Positions 27,670 through 36,650 of a DNA stretch of 64,000 bases are shown here, piece by piece; position 1 is the stretch's first letter, and every line of letters begins with the position of its first letter. The stretch spans positions 25,510 through 89,509 of the forward strand of contig NZ_JMLH01000005.1 in NCBI RefSeq assembly GCF_000686665.1. Reading direction: 5' to 3'. Origin of the DNA: Thomasclavelia saccharogumia DSM 17460. GTDB taxonomy: Bacteria; Bacillota_I; Bacilli_A; Erysipelotrichales; Coprobacillaceae. Below the pieces are notes generated by a model. That model saw only the letters and a list, made by a program, of their open reading frames with translations. It was not told the origin of the DNA and did no database searches. Both the position numbers and the translations under genes were made by a program.

Positions 27670-27690
27670 AGGTTGGGGTTCCGACCTTTT
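27670..27690 (+). terminator. Terminator after kdpDE
   Basis: GGTTGG / CCGACC stem, loop GGTT, one more A-T pair and a TTTT tail. Confidence 0.65.
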
Positions 27691-27772
27691 AATATTTTAA
27701 AAAATATATGTGATTTTTCAATACATTGATAATTTAACGTTTTTATTTCTTTTTGATTTAAATTATAAAATT

Positions 27773-27837
27773 TCTCACAAGAATCTCACACTAAATAGAT
27801 AAATCTCACACCCTTTTCACAGTACTTTTATTACAAT
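27773..27837 (+). promoter_or_regulatory. Paired 11-bp-spaced TCTCACA boxes and promoter of the trk operon
   Basis: TCTCACA at 27773, 27784 and 27804, and TTTCACA at 27815: two pairs, each with 11-bp period, 31 bp apart. The last box ends 10 bases before a -10 (TACAAT, 27832-27837) and there is no good -35. This is the geometry of class II activation by PhoB/OmpR-type regulators. A 9-base inverted repeat (TACTTTTAT / ATAAAAGTA) surrounds the -10. The KdpE-type regulators in this island are the obvious candidates to bind. Confidence 0.6.
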
Positions 27838-27859
27838 AAAAGTATAGAGGAGGGTTATC

Positions 27860-28204
27860 ATGAAACCAAATGAAAGTGAAGAGTATTTAGAACTTGAACA
27901 ACAGAGTTTAAAGATTAAAGAAGTTTTGAAATTCAATCAAGAAAAAGGATATAAAATGATTATGGAATTATTATGCTATTATCCGCATGCTCCACAACCT
28001 CAGAATTTGTTAGGAATCTATGCTGAAAAACATGGTGACATCCTTTTAGCTATGAAGCATTATCGTGCAGGCTGGGATTTATCGCCGTGGTATCGTCCAT
28101 CACGTTTTAATATAGAGCGAATTGCAGAAGAGAAAAAGCAATATCCATATTTTTGTGATCAGGATGTAGAGGTTTTTCAACAACAGAAAAAGAAAAAAAT
28201 TTAG
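27860..28204 (+). CDS. Small TPR-like protein at head of the trk operon
   Basis: 114 residues, soluble, with one recognisable TPR-like helical pair (PQNLLGIYAEKHGDILLAM KHYRAGWDLSP, residues 48-78) and a Lys-rich C-terminus. It precedes trkA by 13 bases with GAGGAGG in between, so it is part of the potassium operon. I recognise no specific family; a partner-binding role is only suggested by the TPR pattern. Confidence 0.7.
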   Translation: MKPNESEEYLELEQQSLKIKEVLKFNQEKGYKMIMELLCYYPHAPQPQNLLGIYAEKHGDILLAMKHYRAGWDLSPWYRPSRFNIERIAEEKKQYPYFCDQDVEVFQQQKKKKI

Positions 28205-28217
28205 GAGGAGATTAAGG

Positions 28218-28655
28218 ATGTTAAGTTTATTTCAAAAAAGTGGAATACACAAAATAGTCATTATCGGGTGTGGTCGTTTAGGGGCGAGTCTTGCTAATTC
28301 ATTATATGAGCAAGGCAGGCAGGTGATCATAATTGATAAAAATGAAGATGCTTTTAGAAAGTTGAATTCGTCTTTTGGCGGATTGACACTTGTTGGAGAT
28401 GCAACTAATCTAGATGTTTTTAAGCAGCTGGAAGTAGATAAGAATACTATTTTTATTGTTGTTACAAATAACGATAATATTAATATTATGGTTTCTCAAA
28501 TGGCTAGAGAACTTTATTGTCTAGATAATATTATTTGTCGTTTGTATGATCCACAAAGAGAATGTGTTTATGATGAATTTCATATCAATACGATTTGTCC
28601 AACATATTTATCAGTCCATGAAATTCAATCAATATTAAATCAAAAAGGAGTTTGA
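28218..28655 (+). CDS. TrkA-N (RCK_N) NAD-binding potassium uptake regulator, short form
   Basis: 145 residues, only the Rossmann RCK_N domain: VIIGCGRLGASLANSL (GxGxxG intact), the acidic end of strand 2 in VIIIDKNEDAF, and GDATNLDVFKQL. It has no RCK_C domain. With the next gene it would form the cytoplasmic gating ring of the TrkH channel. Overlap and spacing show a polycistronic unit. Confidence 0.87.
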   Translation: MLSLFQKSGIHKIVIIGCGRLGASLANSLYEQGRQVIIIDKNEDAFRKLNSSFGGLTLVGDATNLDVFKQLEVDKNTIFIVVTNNDNINIMVSQMARELYCLDNIICRLYDPQRECVYDEFHINTICPTYLSVHEIQSILNQKGV

Positions 28656-28660
28656 TTAAA

Positions 28661-29344
28661 ATGAAAAAAAAAGTTTTACTTGTTGGAGGATTCCATAAAG
28701 CTATTTCATTAACACAGTTACTTTTAAAAAAAGGATATGATGTTACGGTTATTAATAATCAGTATGATAATTGTCGTATTCTTGCTGAAAATGAAAATAT
28801 AGAAGTTATTTATGGAGATGGGACAAAACCATTTGTTTTAGAAGAGGCTGAAACTGCAACTATGAATATTGTTGTAGCTTTAACACCAAAAGATGCTGAT
28901 AATTTAGTTATATGTGAATTGGCTAAGAAAAAGTTTCATGTAAAAAAAACAGTATCTTTAGTTGCTGATCCGTTAAAAACAAAATTTTTTTATCAAATGG
29001 GAATTGATTCAGTTGTTTGTGCAATAAGTGTGGTTACGGGGATTATAGAACAACAAGCTTTTGTTGATAAAATATCAAAAGTTATAGCAGTCGAAGAAGG
29101 GAAGGTTAATCTTATTGAATTAAGAATAACCCCAAATATGTCTGTTTGTCATCAGAAGATAAAAGAGATCAACATTCCTCAAAATACAATTATAGCTTAT
29201 ATTTTAAGAGATGAAAATGGTATCGTTCCACATGGAAATACAATAATTTTACCAAATGATAAATTGATTATGATTTGTGAAACTATAACTCAAGATAAAG
29301 TCATAAGGGAGTTGACAGGCAATGAAACGTATTTTAAAAAGTAA
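28661..29344 (+). CDS. TrkA-family protein with RCK_N and RCK_C domains
   Basis: 227 residues from the ATG preceded by AAAAGGAG; a TTG nine bases earlier overlaps the previous stop. RCK_N (1-135) has lost the glycine motif: the loop reads LLVGGFHKAIS, not GxGxxG, so nucleotide binding is doubtful. The C-terminal part (from about 150, IELRITPNMSVCHQKIKEI ... NDKLIMICE) is an RCK_C domain, a known c-di-AMP or ligand site in relatives. Its last 23 bases overlap trkH. Confidence 0.85.
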   Translation: MKKKVLLVGGFHKAISLTQLLLKKGYDVTVINNQYDNCRILAENENIEVIYGDGTKPFVLEEAETATMNIVVALTPKDADNLVICELAKKKFHVKKTVSLVADPLKTKFFYQMGIDSVVCAISVVTGIIEQQAFVDKISKVIAVEEGKVNLIELRITPNMSVCHQKIKEINIPQNTIIAYILRDENGIVPHGNTIILPNDKLIMICETITQDKVIRELTGNETYFKK

Positions 29345-30803
29345 TAATTATTATGGACAATTTCTTATTTTAATTGGGATGCTATTATTGGTACCCTTAG
29401 TAACATTATTATTTTACCCTGAAGATATTTCTTTAAGTTATGCATTTATTATTCCTGCGATGGCAAGCATTTTACTAGGATTAGGGATTTGTTATTGGCA
29501 TAATCAAAAAAAAGTATCAATGCATTGGCGATCCTCTATTCATGAGGGAAGTTTAACTGTTTTGTATGCCTGGTTTATTGGGATTATATTAGGAGCTTTA
29601 CCATTTGTAATAAGTAAACAATTAACATTGATTCAAGCATTATTTGAAGCTGTAAGCGGTTGGACAACAACTGGATTATCTATTGTCGATGTGACAAAAA
29701 TCAATCATCTTTTTCAATTTCATCGTTGTTTTATGCAGTTTTGCGGGGGCTTAGGATTTATTATGATGATTTTATTTTTTGTTCAAGAGAATCAATCAGC
29801 AAATTTATATGATGCAGAAGGGCATCCAGATCGCTTAGAGCCACGGTTAATTAATACGGTACATATGATTTTTTCAATTTATTTTATATCACTAATGATA
29901 GGAACAATACTCTATCGCATATTTGGTATGAATTGGTTTGATAGTTTATTTCATGCAATGTGTTCATTATCAACAGGAGGATTTTCTACACAAGTTGATA
30001 GTATTGGTGCATATCATAGTTTAGCAATTGAATGGGTGACAATTTTATTGATGATCGTAGGAACGACTAATTTTGCAGTTTTATTATTAATGGTTAAAGG
30101 GAAATGGAGAAAGGTAAAAAAAGTTAGTGAACTAAGATTATTTGCTTTTTTGATTAGCTTTTTTACAATTATTGTAACAATATCTTTAAGTTATTCTTTA
30201 TATATGTCAATAGGTGAAAGTTTTAGATCTGCCATTTTTAATGTTGTTTCTGCTTTATCAACAACAGGATATTCAACAACATCATACCAACAATGGCCAG
30301 CTTTAGCAGTTCTATCATTAATTATTTTGATGTTAGTTGGAGGCGGTTATGGATCAACTGCAGGTGGAATGAAATTAACTAGAGTCTATATAGCATTAAA
30401 GATATTCAAAAAAACGTTTTTTCAAAAAATTTCTTCAAAACGTAGTGTATGTAAGATTTATCATTATCGTGCTCAAGGGAAGACAGAAATTACACCCTCA
30501 TTAATACAAGATACAGTGAGCTATATTTTGATTTATTTAATATTATTTATTTTAGGAACAGGATTATTATCTTTTTTTGCTAATTGTGATTTACAAAGTG
30601 CAATGTTTGAGTTTGCTTCAGCATTGGGAACAGTAGGATTATCTATTGGAATAACCTCACCAACTGCATCAAATATCATTTTAATAATAGAGATGATTGG
30701 TATGCTTTTAGGTAGATTAGAAATTTTTGTTGTGTTTATTGGAATACATGCAGGCATTTATAAAGTAAGAGATTTATTTTTCCGTTCAAGGATTCTTCGT
30801 TGA
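29322..30803 (+). CDS. trkH: TrkH-family potassium uptake channel protein
   Basis: Integral membrane K+ translocating subunit, 493 residues, four pseudo-repeats of M-P-M type. Filter segments with conserved Gly: SGWTTTGLS, STGGFST, STTGYSTT and ALGTVGLSIG. The loop GGGYGSTAGGMKLTR matches the TrkH core. Starts inside the preceding RCK gene, so coupled translation is likely. Confidence 0.93.
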   Translation: MKRILKSNNYYGQFLILIGMLLLVPLVTLLFYPEDISLSYAFIIPAMASILLGLGICYWHNQKKVSMHWRSSIHEGSLTVLYAWFIGIILGALPFVISKQLTLIQALFEAVSGWTTTGLSIVDVTKINHLFQFHRCFMQFCGGLGFIMMILFFVQENQSANLYDAEGHPDRLEPRLINTVHMIFSIYFISLMIGTILYRIFGMNWFDSLFHAMCSLSTGGFSTQVDSIGAYHSLAIEWVTILLMIVGTTNFAVLLLMVKGKWRKVKKVSELRLFAFLISFFTIIVTISLSYSLYMSIGESFRSAIFNVVSALSTTGYSTTSYQQWPALAVLSLIILMLVGGGYGSTAGGMKLTRVYIALKIFKKTFFQKISSKRSVCKIYHYRAQGKTEITPSLIQDTVSYILIYLILFILGTGLLSFFANCDLQSAMFEFASALGTVGLSIGITSPTASNIILIIEMIGMLLGRLEIFVVFIGIHAGIYKVRDLFFRSRILR

Positions 30804-30856
30804 TGAGTTTTTTAGACTGTGTTAAAATAACCTCAATAGAAAGCAAAGGTGATATA

Positions 30857-32341
30857 ATGCAGAATAGAAAGCATTTGGATAGTTTTATTAAAATGTTTTT
30901 TTTATTGATTATAGCCTGTATATTAGGAATGTTTATACAGAGATTGAATAGTTCAGATACGAATATTGTTCTTATATTTTTATTAGCTGTATTTATGACG
31001 GCTCGTGTGAGTGAAGGATATGGGTATGGTTTATTGGCATCTATCATAGCAACTTTTTTATTTAATTATTTTTTTACAGCACCGTACTATACGCTATCAG
31101 TTTATGATTCAAGATATATCATTACATTTATTGTAATGACAGTAGTTTCAATTATTACAAGTGCTTCAACAACACGTATTCAAAAGGCAACATTAGTAGC
31201 GAAGGAAAATGTTTATCATATGACAGTATTGTATCATTTAACAAGTGAACTTTCTGATGTTTTAGATTTAAAATCATTAGTAGAAACAGTTATTAACAGG
31301 CTTTCTGATTTTTTTCATTGTTCTATAGGTTTAGCATATTTTAATAATGAGAAGACTGTTGTATTTTATGGTAATCATCAACAGATATCTGAAAAGAAGG
31401 ATTGGGATGTTTATCGATATCAACAACAGTTAGTTCAAGAGAATGTTTTAAAAGTGAGTGATCAGCAACATGATTATTATGCATTAAAAGGAAGCAATCA
31501 GCTTTTAGGAATTTTGATTTTTTCTCAAACTGATATTTTTTTAGATGAAAATAAGCAAAAGGTTTTACTTTCTATGATTGAAAGTATATCTTTAACTTTG
31601 AATCGTATTTATGCTGTTAATGAACAATTACGTTTAAAAGAAGTGACAGTAAAAGAAAGATATCGTGGTAATTTATTGCGAGCTATTTCACATGATCTGA
31701 GAACACCTTTATCAGGAATTATAGGAACCTCAGAAATGATTATGGGAATAAATTCAGAAAATAAGGAGACTTATAATTTAGCAAAAGGTATTTATGAAGA
31801 AGCAGATTGGTTGTCTTTGCTAGTAGAAAATATTTTAAGTTTGACAAAGGTTCAGGAAGGAAAATTAGAAATTCATAAACAACTAGAAGCTATTGAAGAA
31901 GTTATTGGAAGTGCAGTGCATCATGTGTCAAAAAATGATAAAAATTATGAAATTAATGTTCATGTTCCTGATAAGGTGTTAATGGTGCCTCTTGATGCGC
32001 AACTAATTCAACAAGTTATGATCAACTTATTAGATAATGCTATGAAAAATACGCAAAATATAAAGCAGATTGATATTTCTGCTTTTAGAAAAGATGATTT
32101 AGCATATGTAATCATAGAAGATTACGGCAAAGGATTTGAACAGAATTTAGAAAAAATATTTGAAATGTTTTATACTTATAATGGAACTAGCCATATTGAT
32201 GGATATAAAGGAGTAGGTTTGGGATTAACGATCTGTAAAGCAATTGTTGAAGCTCATGGAGGAACGATTGAAGCTAAAAATTGTCAAACACATCAGGGCG
32301 CGCAATTTATGATATGTTTGCCTTTAAAGGAGATTATATGA
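30857..32341 (+). CDS. KdpD-like histidine kinase lacking the KdpD and USP domains
   Basis: About 494 residues: four membrane helices of the DUF4118 type (IVLIFLLAVFMTARVSEGYGYG), a GAF-like domain (around 130-250), then a kinase with His279 in AISHDLRTPLSG, N-box NLLDNAMKN, G1 EDYGKGF and G2 GVGLGLTICKAI. It equals the C-terminal half of KdpD. The start chosen has AAAGGTGAT just upstream; an earlier ATG at 30803 overlaps the trkH stop and would add 18 residues. Its position after trkH suggests it senses the Trk side of K+ supply. Confidence 0.87.
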   Translation: MQNRKHLDSFIKMFFLLIIACILGMFIQRLNSSDTNIVLIFLLAVFMTARVSEGYGYGLLASIIATFLFNYFFTAPYYTLSVYDSRYIITFIVMTVVSIITSASTTRIQKATLVAKENVYHMTVLYHLTSELSDVLDLKSLVETVINRLSDFFHCSIGLAYFNNEKTVVFYGNHQQISEKKDWDVYRYQQQLVQENVLKVSDQQHDYYALKGSNQLLGILIFSQTDIFLDENKQKVLLSMIESISLTLNRIYAVNEQLRLKEVTVKERYRGNLLRAISHDLRTPLSGIIGTSEMIMGINSENKETYNLAKGIYEEADWLSLLVENILSLTKVQEGKLEIHKQLEAIEEVIGSAVHHVSKNDKNYEINVHVPDKVLMVPLDAQLIQQVMINLLDNAMKNTQNIKQIDISAFRKDDLAYVIIEDYGKGFEQNLEKIFEMFYTYNGTSHIDGYKGVGLGLTICKAIVEAHGGTIEAKNCQTHQGAQFMICLPLKEII

Positions 32342-33033
32342 GTCAAAAAATATTAGTTGTAGAAGATGATACACAAATTAGAAAATTTATTTGCTATTGT
32401 TTAGAAAATCAAAGATATGATTATTTAACCTCAGCCAATGGGAAAGATGCTATTCATAAAATCATAAATGAACATATTGACTTGATTTTATTAGATTTGG
32501 GATTACCAGATATGGATGGAGTAGAATTGATTCAAAAAGTCAGAACATTTTCTGAAATTCCAATTGTTGTTGTTTCTGCTAGAGATAGTGATAAAGAAAA
32601 AGCGTATGTTTTAGAATTAGGGGCAGATGATTATTTAACTAAACCTTTTTCTGCTACTGAGTTAATAGCTAGAATCAAGGTGGCTTTTCGACATTTTTAT
32701 CGTTTTGATCAAAGAAGGACGCAAACATATTATAAAGTTAAAGATTTAGCGATTGATTTAGATAAGCGATTGGTTTATTTGTATGGTCAAAAGCTTCATG
32801 TAACGCCCTTAGAATATCAATTACTGTCTTTATTTTTCAAAAATATGGGGAAAGTATTAACAACACATTATATTATTGAACAAATTTACGGAACTGGCTA
32901 TGGTCATGACACACAAGCATTAAGAGCGTTAATGGCTGGATTAAGAAGAAAAATAGAAAAAAATCCAGCTACTCCACAGTATATTTTAACAGAAATCGGA
33001 GTAGGTTATCGCATGATAGAAGATGAAGATTAA
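32338..33033 (+). CDS. Second KdpE-type response regulator
   Basis: OmpR-family, 231 residues. Receiver with EDD, phospho-Asp in LILLDLGLPDMDG and DYLTKPFS; winged-helix C-terminus ending TEIGVGYRMIED. The start codon overlaps the kinase stop (ATGA), and AAAGGAG precedes it; an in-frame extension to 32281 lies within the kinase gene and is not favoured. Likely partner of the preceding kinase and a candidate regulator of its own operon through the TCTCACA boxes. Confidence 0.9.
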   Translation: MSQKILVVEDDTQIRKFICYCLENQRYDYLTSANGKDAIHKIINEHIDLILLDLGLPDMDGVELIQKVRTFSEIPIVVVSARDSDKEKAYVLELGADDYLTKPFSATELIARIKVAFRHFYRFDQRRTQTYYKVKDLAIDLDKRLVYLYGQKLHVTPLEYQLLSLFFKNMGKVLTTHYIIEQIYGTGYGHDTQALRALMAGLRRKIEKNPATPQYILTEIGVGYRMIEDED

Positions 33034-33048
33034 TTTTCATCTTTTTTT
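33021..33048 (+). terminator. Terminator of the trk operon
   Basis: AGATGAA / TTCATCT arms that include the stop codon in the loop, followed by seven T. Confidence 0.75.
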
Positions 33049-33132
33049 AATATCATCTATAGTTTTATTAATCCTAATTTAATTTATGAGCATTTATACT
33101 AAAGGTGTCGAATAAAATAAGGAGGACATAAA

Positions 33133-33963
33133 ATGAAAAAGATGTTATTAGCACTAATAACAAGTACTTTGTTATTAGTGGGATGTGGTTCAAACAACAA
33201 GACCGCGTTAAATGAAAAAAATCAATTTATTGTTGGAATGGAATGTGGATATGCACCATTTAATTGGCAAACATCGTTAAAAAGTGATTATACAGTATCT
33301 TTAGGGGGTGCTGGATATGCTGATGGTTATGATGTTTTAATAGCTAAGAAAATTGCTGATAGTTTAGGCAAAGAACTGGTTATTAAGAAAATATCTTGGG
33401 ATGGACTCATTTTAGCATTGGATTCAGGTGAAATTGATGCTGTGATTGCTGGAATGACAGCTAACGAAGCAAGAGAAGAAGGAGCGGATTTTACAACACC
33501 ATATTATGATAGTAAAGGTATGATCATGATTGTTCGTAAAAATAGTGAAGAGGCTAAGTTTAAAAATATTCAACAATTTACTGGAAAGAAAGTTATTGGT
33601 CAAAAGGGAACGAATTATGATGACGTGATTGATCAAATTAAAGGTGTTTGGCATGTTACCCCCAAATCAACTTATCCAGAAATGGTCGTAGCTTTACAAC
33701 AGGGTGATGTTGATGGTATTACTGCAGAGATAGCTGTAGCTGAAGGAATTTTAGCAGCGCATGATGACTTGACTGTTGTTGAATTTGATAAAGAAAAAGG
33801 TTTTAAAGCAGATACAACAGTATCTATCGCTTTAAAAGAAGGGACTAGAAATAGTGAGTTCTTTCAATCGGTACAAGATGCATTAGATAAAATTTCTACT
33901 GATGAAAGAAAACAAATGATGCAAGAAGCGGTTGAAAGGCAATCTTTAGGTAATGAAAAATGA
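33133..33963 (+). CDS. Polar amino-acid ABC transporter, substrate-binding lipoprotein
   Basis: Family 3 solute-binding protein, 276 residues. Lipobox LLLVGCGSN, acylated Cys18 or so. Mature domain: MECGYAPFNWQ, DGYDVLIAKKIADSLGKEL, GEIDAVIAGMTANEAREEG-type ligand-binding segments. This pattern fits glutamine, arginine, histidine or cystine binders; the exact ligand is not readable. Overlaps the permease gene by 4 bases. SD AAGGAGG. Confidence 0.88.
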   Translation: MKKMLLALITSTLLLVGCGSNNKTALNEKNQFIVGMECGYAPFNWQTSLKSDYTVSLGGAGYADGYDVLIAKKIADSLGKELVIKKISWDGLILALDSGEIDAVIAGMTANEAREEGADFTTPYYDSKGMIMIVRKNSEEAKFKNIQQFTGKKVIGQKGTNYDDVIDQIKGVWHVTPKSTYPEMVVALQQGDVDGITAEIAVAEGILAAHDDLTVVEFDKEKGFKADTTVSIALKEGTRNSEFFQSVQDALDKISTDERKQMMQEAVERQSLGNEK

Positions 33964-34676
33964 GTGTTGATTTTACGAAAGCATGGGAAATTTTAGTTAG
34001 AAATTTTTCTCAGTTTCAATATGGTATTGAAATTACTGTAATCTATGCAATTGTTGGAACTGTCACAGGGCTATTGATCGGACTGTTAATTGGGGCTATA
34101 CGTGTTATAGAAATTGATGAGTACGATAATACCGGTGTTAAAGTCTTAAAAAAATTTTTAAAAGTTTTAACTGATTTTTATCTTTGGGTATTTCGTGGCA
34201 CACCAATGCTTGTCCAAGCTATGTTTTTATATTATTTACTAAAACCAATTTTAGGTTGGACGGGATTAACAGCAGGTTTAGTTATTATTTCAGTGAATAC
34301 AGGTGCTTATATGGCAGAAATTATTAGATCTGGTATCCAATCTATTGATATTGGTCAGAGTGAAGCTGCTAAAAGTATTGGGCTGTCAACGCCTCAGACC
34401 TTTAAGAAAATTATTCTTCCTCAAGCTATAAAAAATTCATTTCCTTCAATAGGAAACCAATTGATTATTAATATAAAAGATAGTTCGATGTTAAATGTTA
34501 TTAGTGTAACAGAACTATATTTTCAATCTACATCAGTTGCTGGTTCAACTTATCAATATACCGAAACATTTTTTGTAGCTATGCTTATTTATCTGTTTTT
34601 AACTACAATAGCTTCATTAATTATGAATTATTTTGAAAAAAGAATGTATAAAGGATACATATGGGAGGGTCATTAA
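33960..34676 (+). CDS. Polar amino-acid ABC transporter permease
   Basis: HisMQ-family membrane subunit, 238 residues, about five helices. EAA motif [22 protein letters not shown], and [14 protein letters not shown], typical of the family. Single permease gene, so it would form a homodimer. Confidence 0.92.
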   Translation: MSVDFTKAWEILVRNFSQFQYGIEITVIYAIVGTVTGLLIGLLIGAIRVIEIDEYDNTGVKVLKKFLKVLTDFYLWVFRGTPMLVQAMFLYYLLKPILGWTGLTAGLVIISVNTGAYMAEIIRSGIQSIDIGQSEAAKSIGLSTPQTFKKIILPQAIKNSFPSIGNQLIINIKDSSMLNVISVTELYFQSTSVAGSTYQYTETFFVAMLIYLFLTTIASLIMNYFEKRMYKGYIWEGH

Positions 34677-35416
34677 TGGATGATAAGATTATTGAAGTGG
34701 ATCATTTAAAAAAATTTTTTGGACACCAAGAAGTATTAAAAGATATAACATTTGATGTTTGTAAAGGAGAGGTTATTAGTATTTTGGGATCAAGCGGATC
34801 AGGGAAAAGTACATTGTTAAGATGCATTAATTTATTAGAAAGGCCTGATAATGGGAAAATTATTTATAAAGGAGAGAATATTGATATACGAAAATGTGAT
34901 ATCAATAAATATCGTGCAAATGTTGGAATGGTATTTCAAAGTTTCAATCTTTTCAATAATTTAACAGTTTTAGAAAATTGTATGCTTGGGCAACGAGAAG
35001 TTTTAAAAAAGAGTAAAGATGAAGCTTATGATATAGCTATTAAATATCTTAAAAAAGTAAGGATGGAAAAGTTTAAAAATAAGATGAGTTTGCAATTATC
35101 TGGAGGGCAAAAACAACGTGTTGCAATTGCAAGGACATTATGTATGCATCCTGATGTCATTTTATTTGATGAACCAACAAGTGCGTTAGATCCAGAAATG
35201 GTTGATGATATATTAGATATTATTAGAGAATTAGCTGAAGAAGGATTAACTATGGTTATAGTGACACATGAAATGTCTTTTGCAAGAGAAGTTTCAACAC
35301 GAATTGTTTTTATGGATAAAGGGATTATTTTAGAAGAAGGTACTCCTAAACAGATTTTTGAATATCCGCAGCATGAAAGGATTAAAAATTTTTTACATCT
35401 CAAATTAAAAAATTAA
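34676..35416 (+). CDS. Polar amino-acid ABC transporter ATP-binding protein (GlnQ-like)
   Basis: 246 residues from the ATG that overlaps the permease stop (TAATG), with GGGAGGG 6 bases upstream. Walker [11 protein letters not shown]-loop VFQSFNLF, signature [15 protein letters not shown], Walker [15 protein letters not shown], His switch VTHEMSF. The earlier in-frame ATG at 34661 lies within the permease gene and lacks an SD. Confidence 0.93.
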   Translation: MDDKIIEVDHLKKFFGHQEVLKDITFDVCKGEVISILGSSGSGKSTLLRCINLLERPDNGKIIYKGENIDIRKCDINKYRANVGMVFQSFNLFNNLTVLENCMLGQREVLKKSKDEAYDIAIKYLKKVRMEKFKNKMSLQLSGGQKQRVAIARTLCMHPDVILFDEPTSALDPEMVDDILDIIRELAEEGLTMVIVTHEMSFAREVSTRIVFMDKGIILEEGTPKQIFEYPQHERIKNFLHLKLKN

Positions 35417-35440
35417 TAAAAATGAAAAGAGGAAAAGATC

Positions 35441-35524
35441 ATGGCAGTATTAATAGCTATTATTGGAATAGTTGCGATTATTTTTCTATTATATTATCTT
35501 TATCATATAATGAAAGACAAATAG
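35441..35524 (+). CDS. 27-residue single-span membrane peptide after the amino-acid transporter
   Basis: Sequence begins MAVLIAIIGIVAIIFLLYYL and ends HIMKDK: one membrane helix with a short basic tail, superficially like KdpF. AGAGG lies about 9 bases before the ATG and the gap to the ATPase gene is 24 bases, so it is likely cotranscribed. Function unknown. A hairpin with arms TTGAAATA / TATTTCAA (35553-35575) follows. Confidence 0.5.
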   Translation: MAVLIAIIGIVAIIFLLYYLYHIMKDK

Positions 35525-35706
35525 AAGAAATGGTATAAAGATTAGATTAGATTTGAAATATTTTTCTTATTTCAAGATCGATTAAAAATAGACTATCTTA
35601 AATAAATCAATATTTTCTTTGTAAAAATTTAGATATTATGTTTTAAAATTGTTATATTAAAAGGAACATGATTACAGTAAAATCAATTTAATAAATCTCT
35701 TGTTTT

Positions 35707-36351
35707 TTAACTAAGGGTAATAGATTTCATATTTTTAAATGAAGCGTTACTTATTTCTTTTATTTTATGCCAATCATGAATATTACTGTTATCTGCTACA
35801 GCCCATACTATAAAACCAGCTTTTTTTGCTGAATAAATAGCATGCAAAGCATCTTCAATCACAATACATTCATTAACACTCAAATCGAGTGATTGAGCTG
35901 CAAATTGATAAATGGTACTATTCTGCTTAGTTAATTTTGTATCGTCACAAGTAATAATATTATCAAAATAGTGCAATAGATTATTTTTTTCTAAAATTTT
36001 AATTGTTAAATCTCGACCGTTAGCAGTTAATAAACATAATTTTTTCTTTGCAGCAGCACAGTTTTTAATAAAATCTTTTGCACCAGGTTTTAACACGGCT
36101 TTATTTAAATACTCATATTCTAAAATTTTTGATAGTTTATTTTGAAGTTCAAATATTGTATCAGATAATTGATATTTTTCTTTTATGTATTTTAATGCAT
36201 CATCTATGGATAATGGTGCTAATGTATTTTTAAGTTTGTTATCAATAGTAATGCCTTTTTTTTGTAATAGCATAGCTACGATATTATCCCAAATAAACAT
36301 AGAATCAAGGATGGTACCATCCATATCAACAATATATCCTTTAATCATCAT
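35707..36351 (-). CDS. HAD-superfamily phosphatase / beta-phosphoglucomutase-like protein
   Basis: 214 residues. Motif 1 VDMDGTILDSM with the nucleophile Asp; motif 2 LLTANG; motif 3 Lys and IVIEDALHAIYSAKKAGF (motif 4). The helical cap is inserted after motif 1, as in subfamily IA (PGMB, GPH). The substrate cannot be inferred; it is monocistronic. AAAAGGAG precedes the first of two tandem ATG codons. Confidence 0.85.
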   Translation of the reverse strand: MMIKGYIVDMDGTILDSMFIWDNIVAMLLQKKGITIDNKLKNTLAPLSIDDALKYIKEKYQLSDTIFELQNKLSKILEYEYLNKAVLKPGAKDFIKNCAAAKKKLCLLTANGRDLTIKILEKNNLLHYFDNIITCDDTKLTKQNSTIYQFAAQSLDLSVNECIVIEDALHAIYSAKKAGFIVWAVADNSNIHDWHKIKEISNASFKNMKSITLS

Positions 36352-36583
36352 TAAATTCTCCTTTTTATAGCAATAGTTTTCATTATAATAACTTTAGAAA
36401 ATATTATAGATCATTATACTTAAAACAGCAATTAAATGATTTTTAGTTAATTTGGTAATGCATAATGTCATTAAATTAAAAATATATAAGTTTATTTTTT
36501 GGTAATAATTATAATAGAATTTCTATTTTGAAAATGATTTTTAGGATAGAAAATTTATCTTAGGATAATATTATGTTAAGTAA

Positions 36584-36612
36584 TTGCATTAAAATGTGTG
36601 ATAGAGTATAAT
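36584..36612 (+). promoter_or_regulatory. Promoter of the FAD-dependent oxidoreductase gene
   Basis: TTGCAT (36584-36589), 17-base spacer, TATAAT (36607-36612). The intergenic stretch from 36352 is otherwise featureless and AT-rich. Confidence 0.65.
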
Positions 36613-36650
36613 TAATAAGGTTTGTGAAGAATTTAGAATGGAGCGATGGA

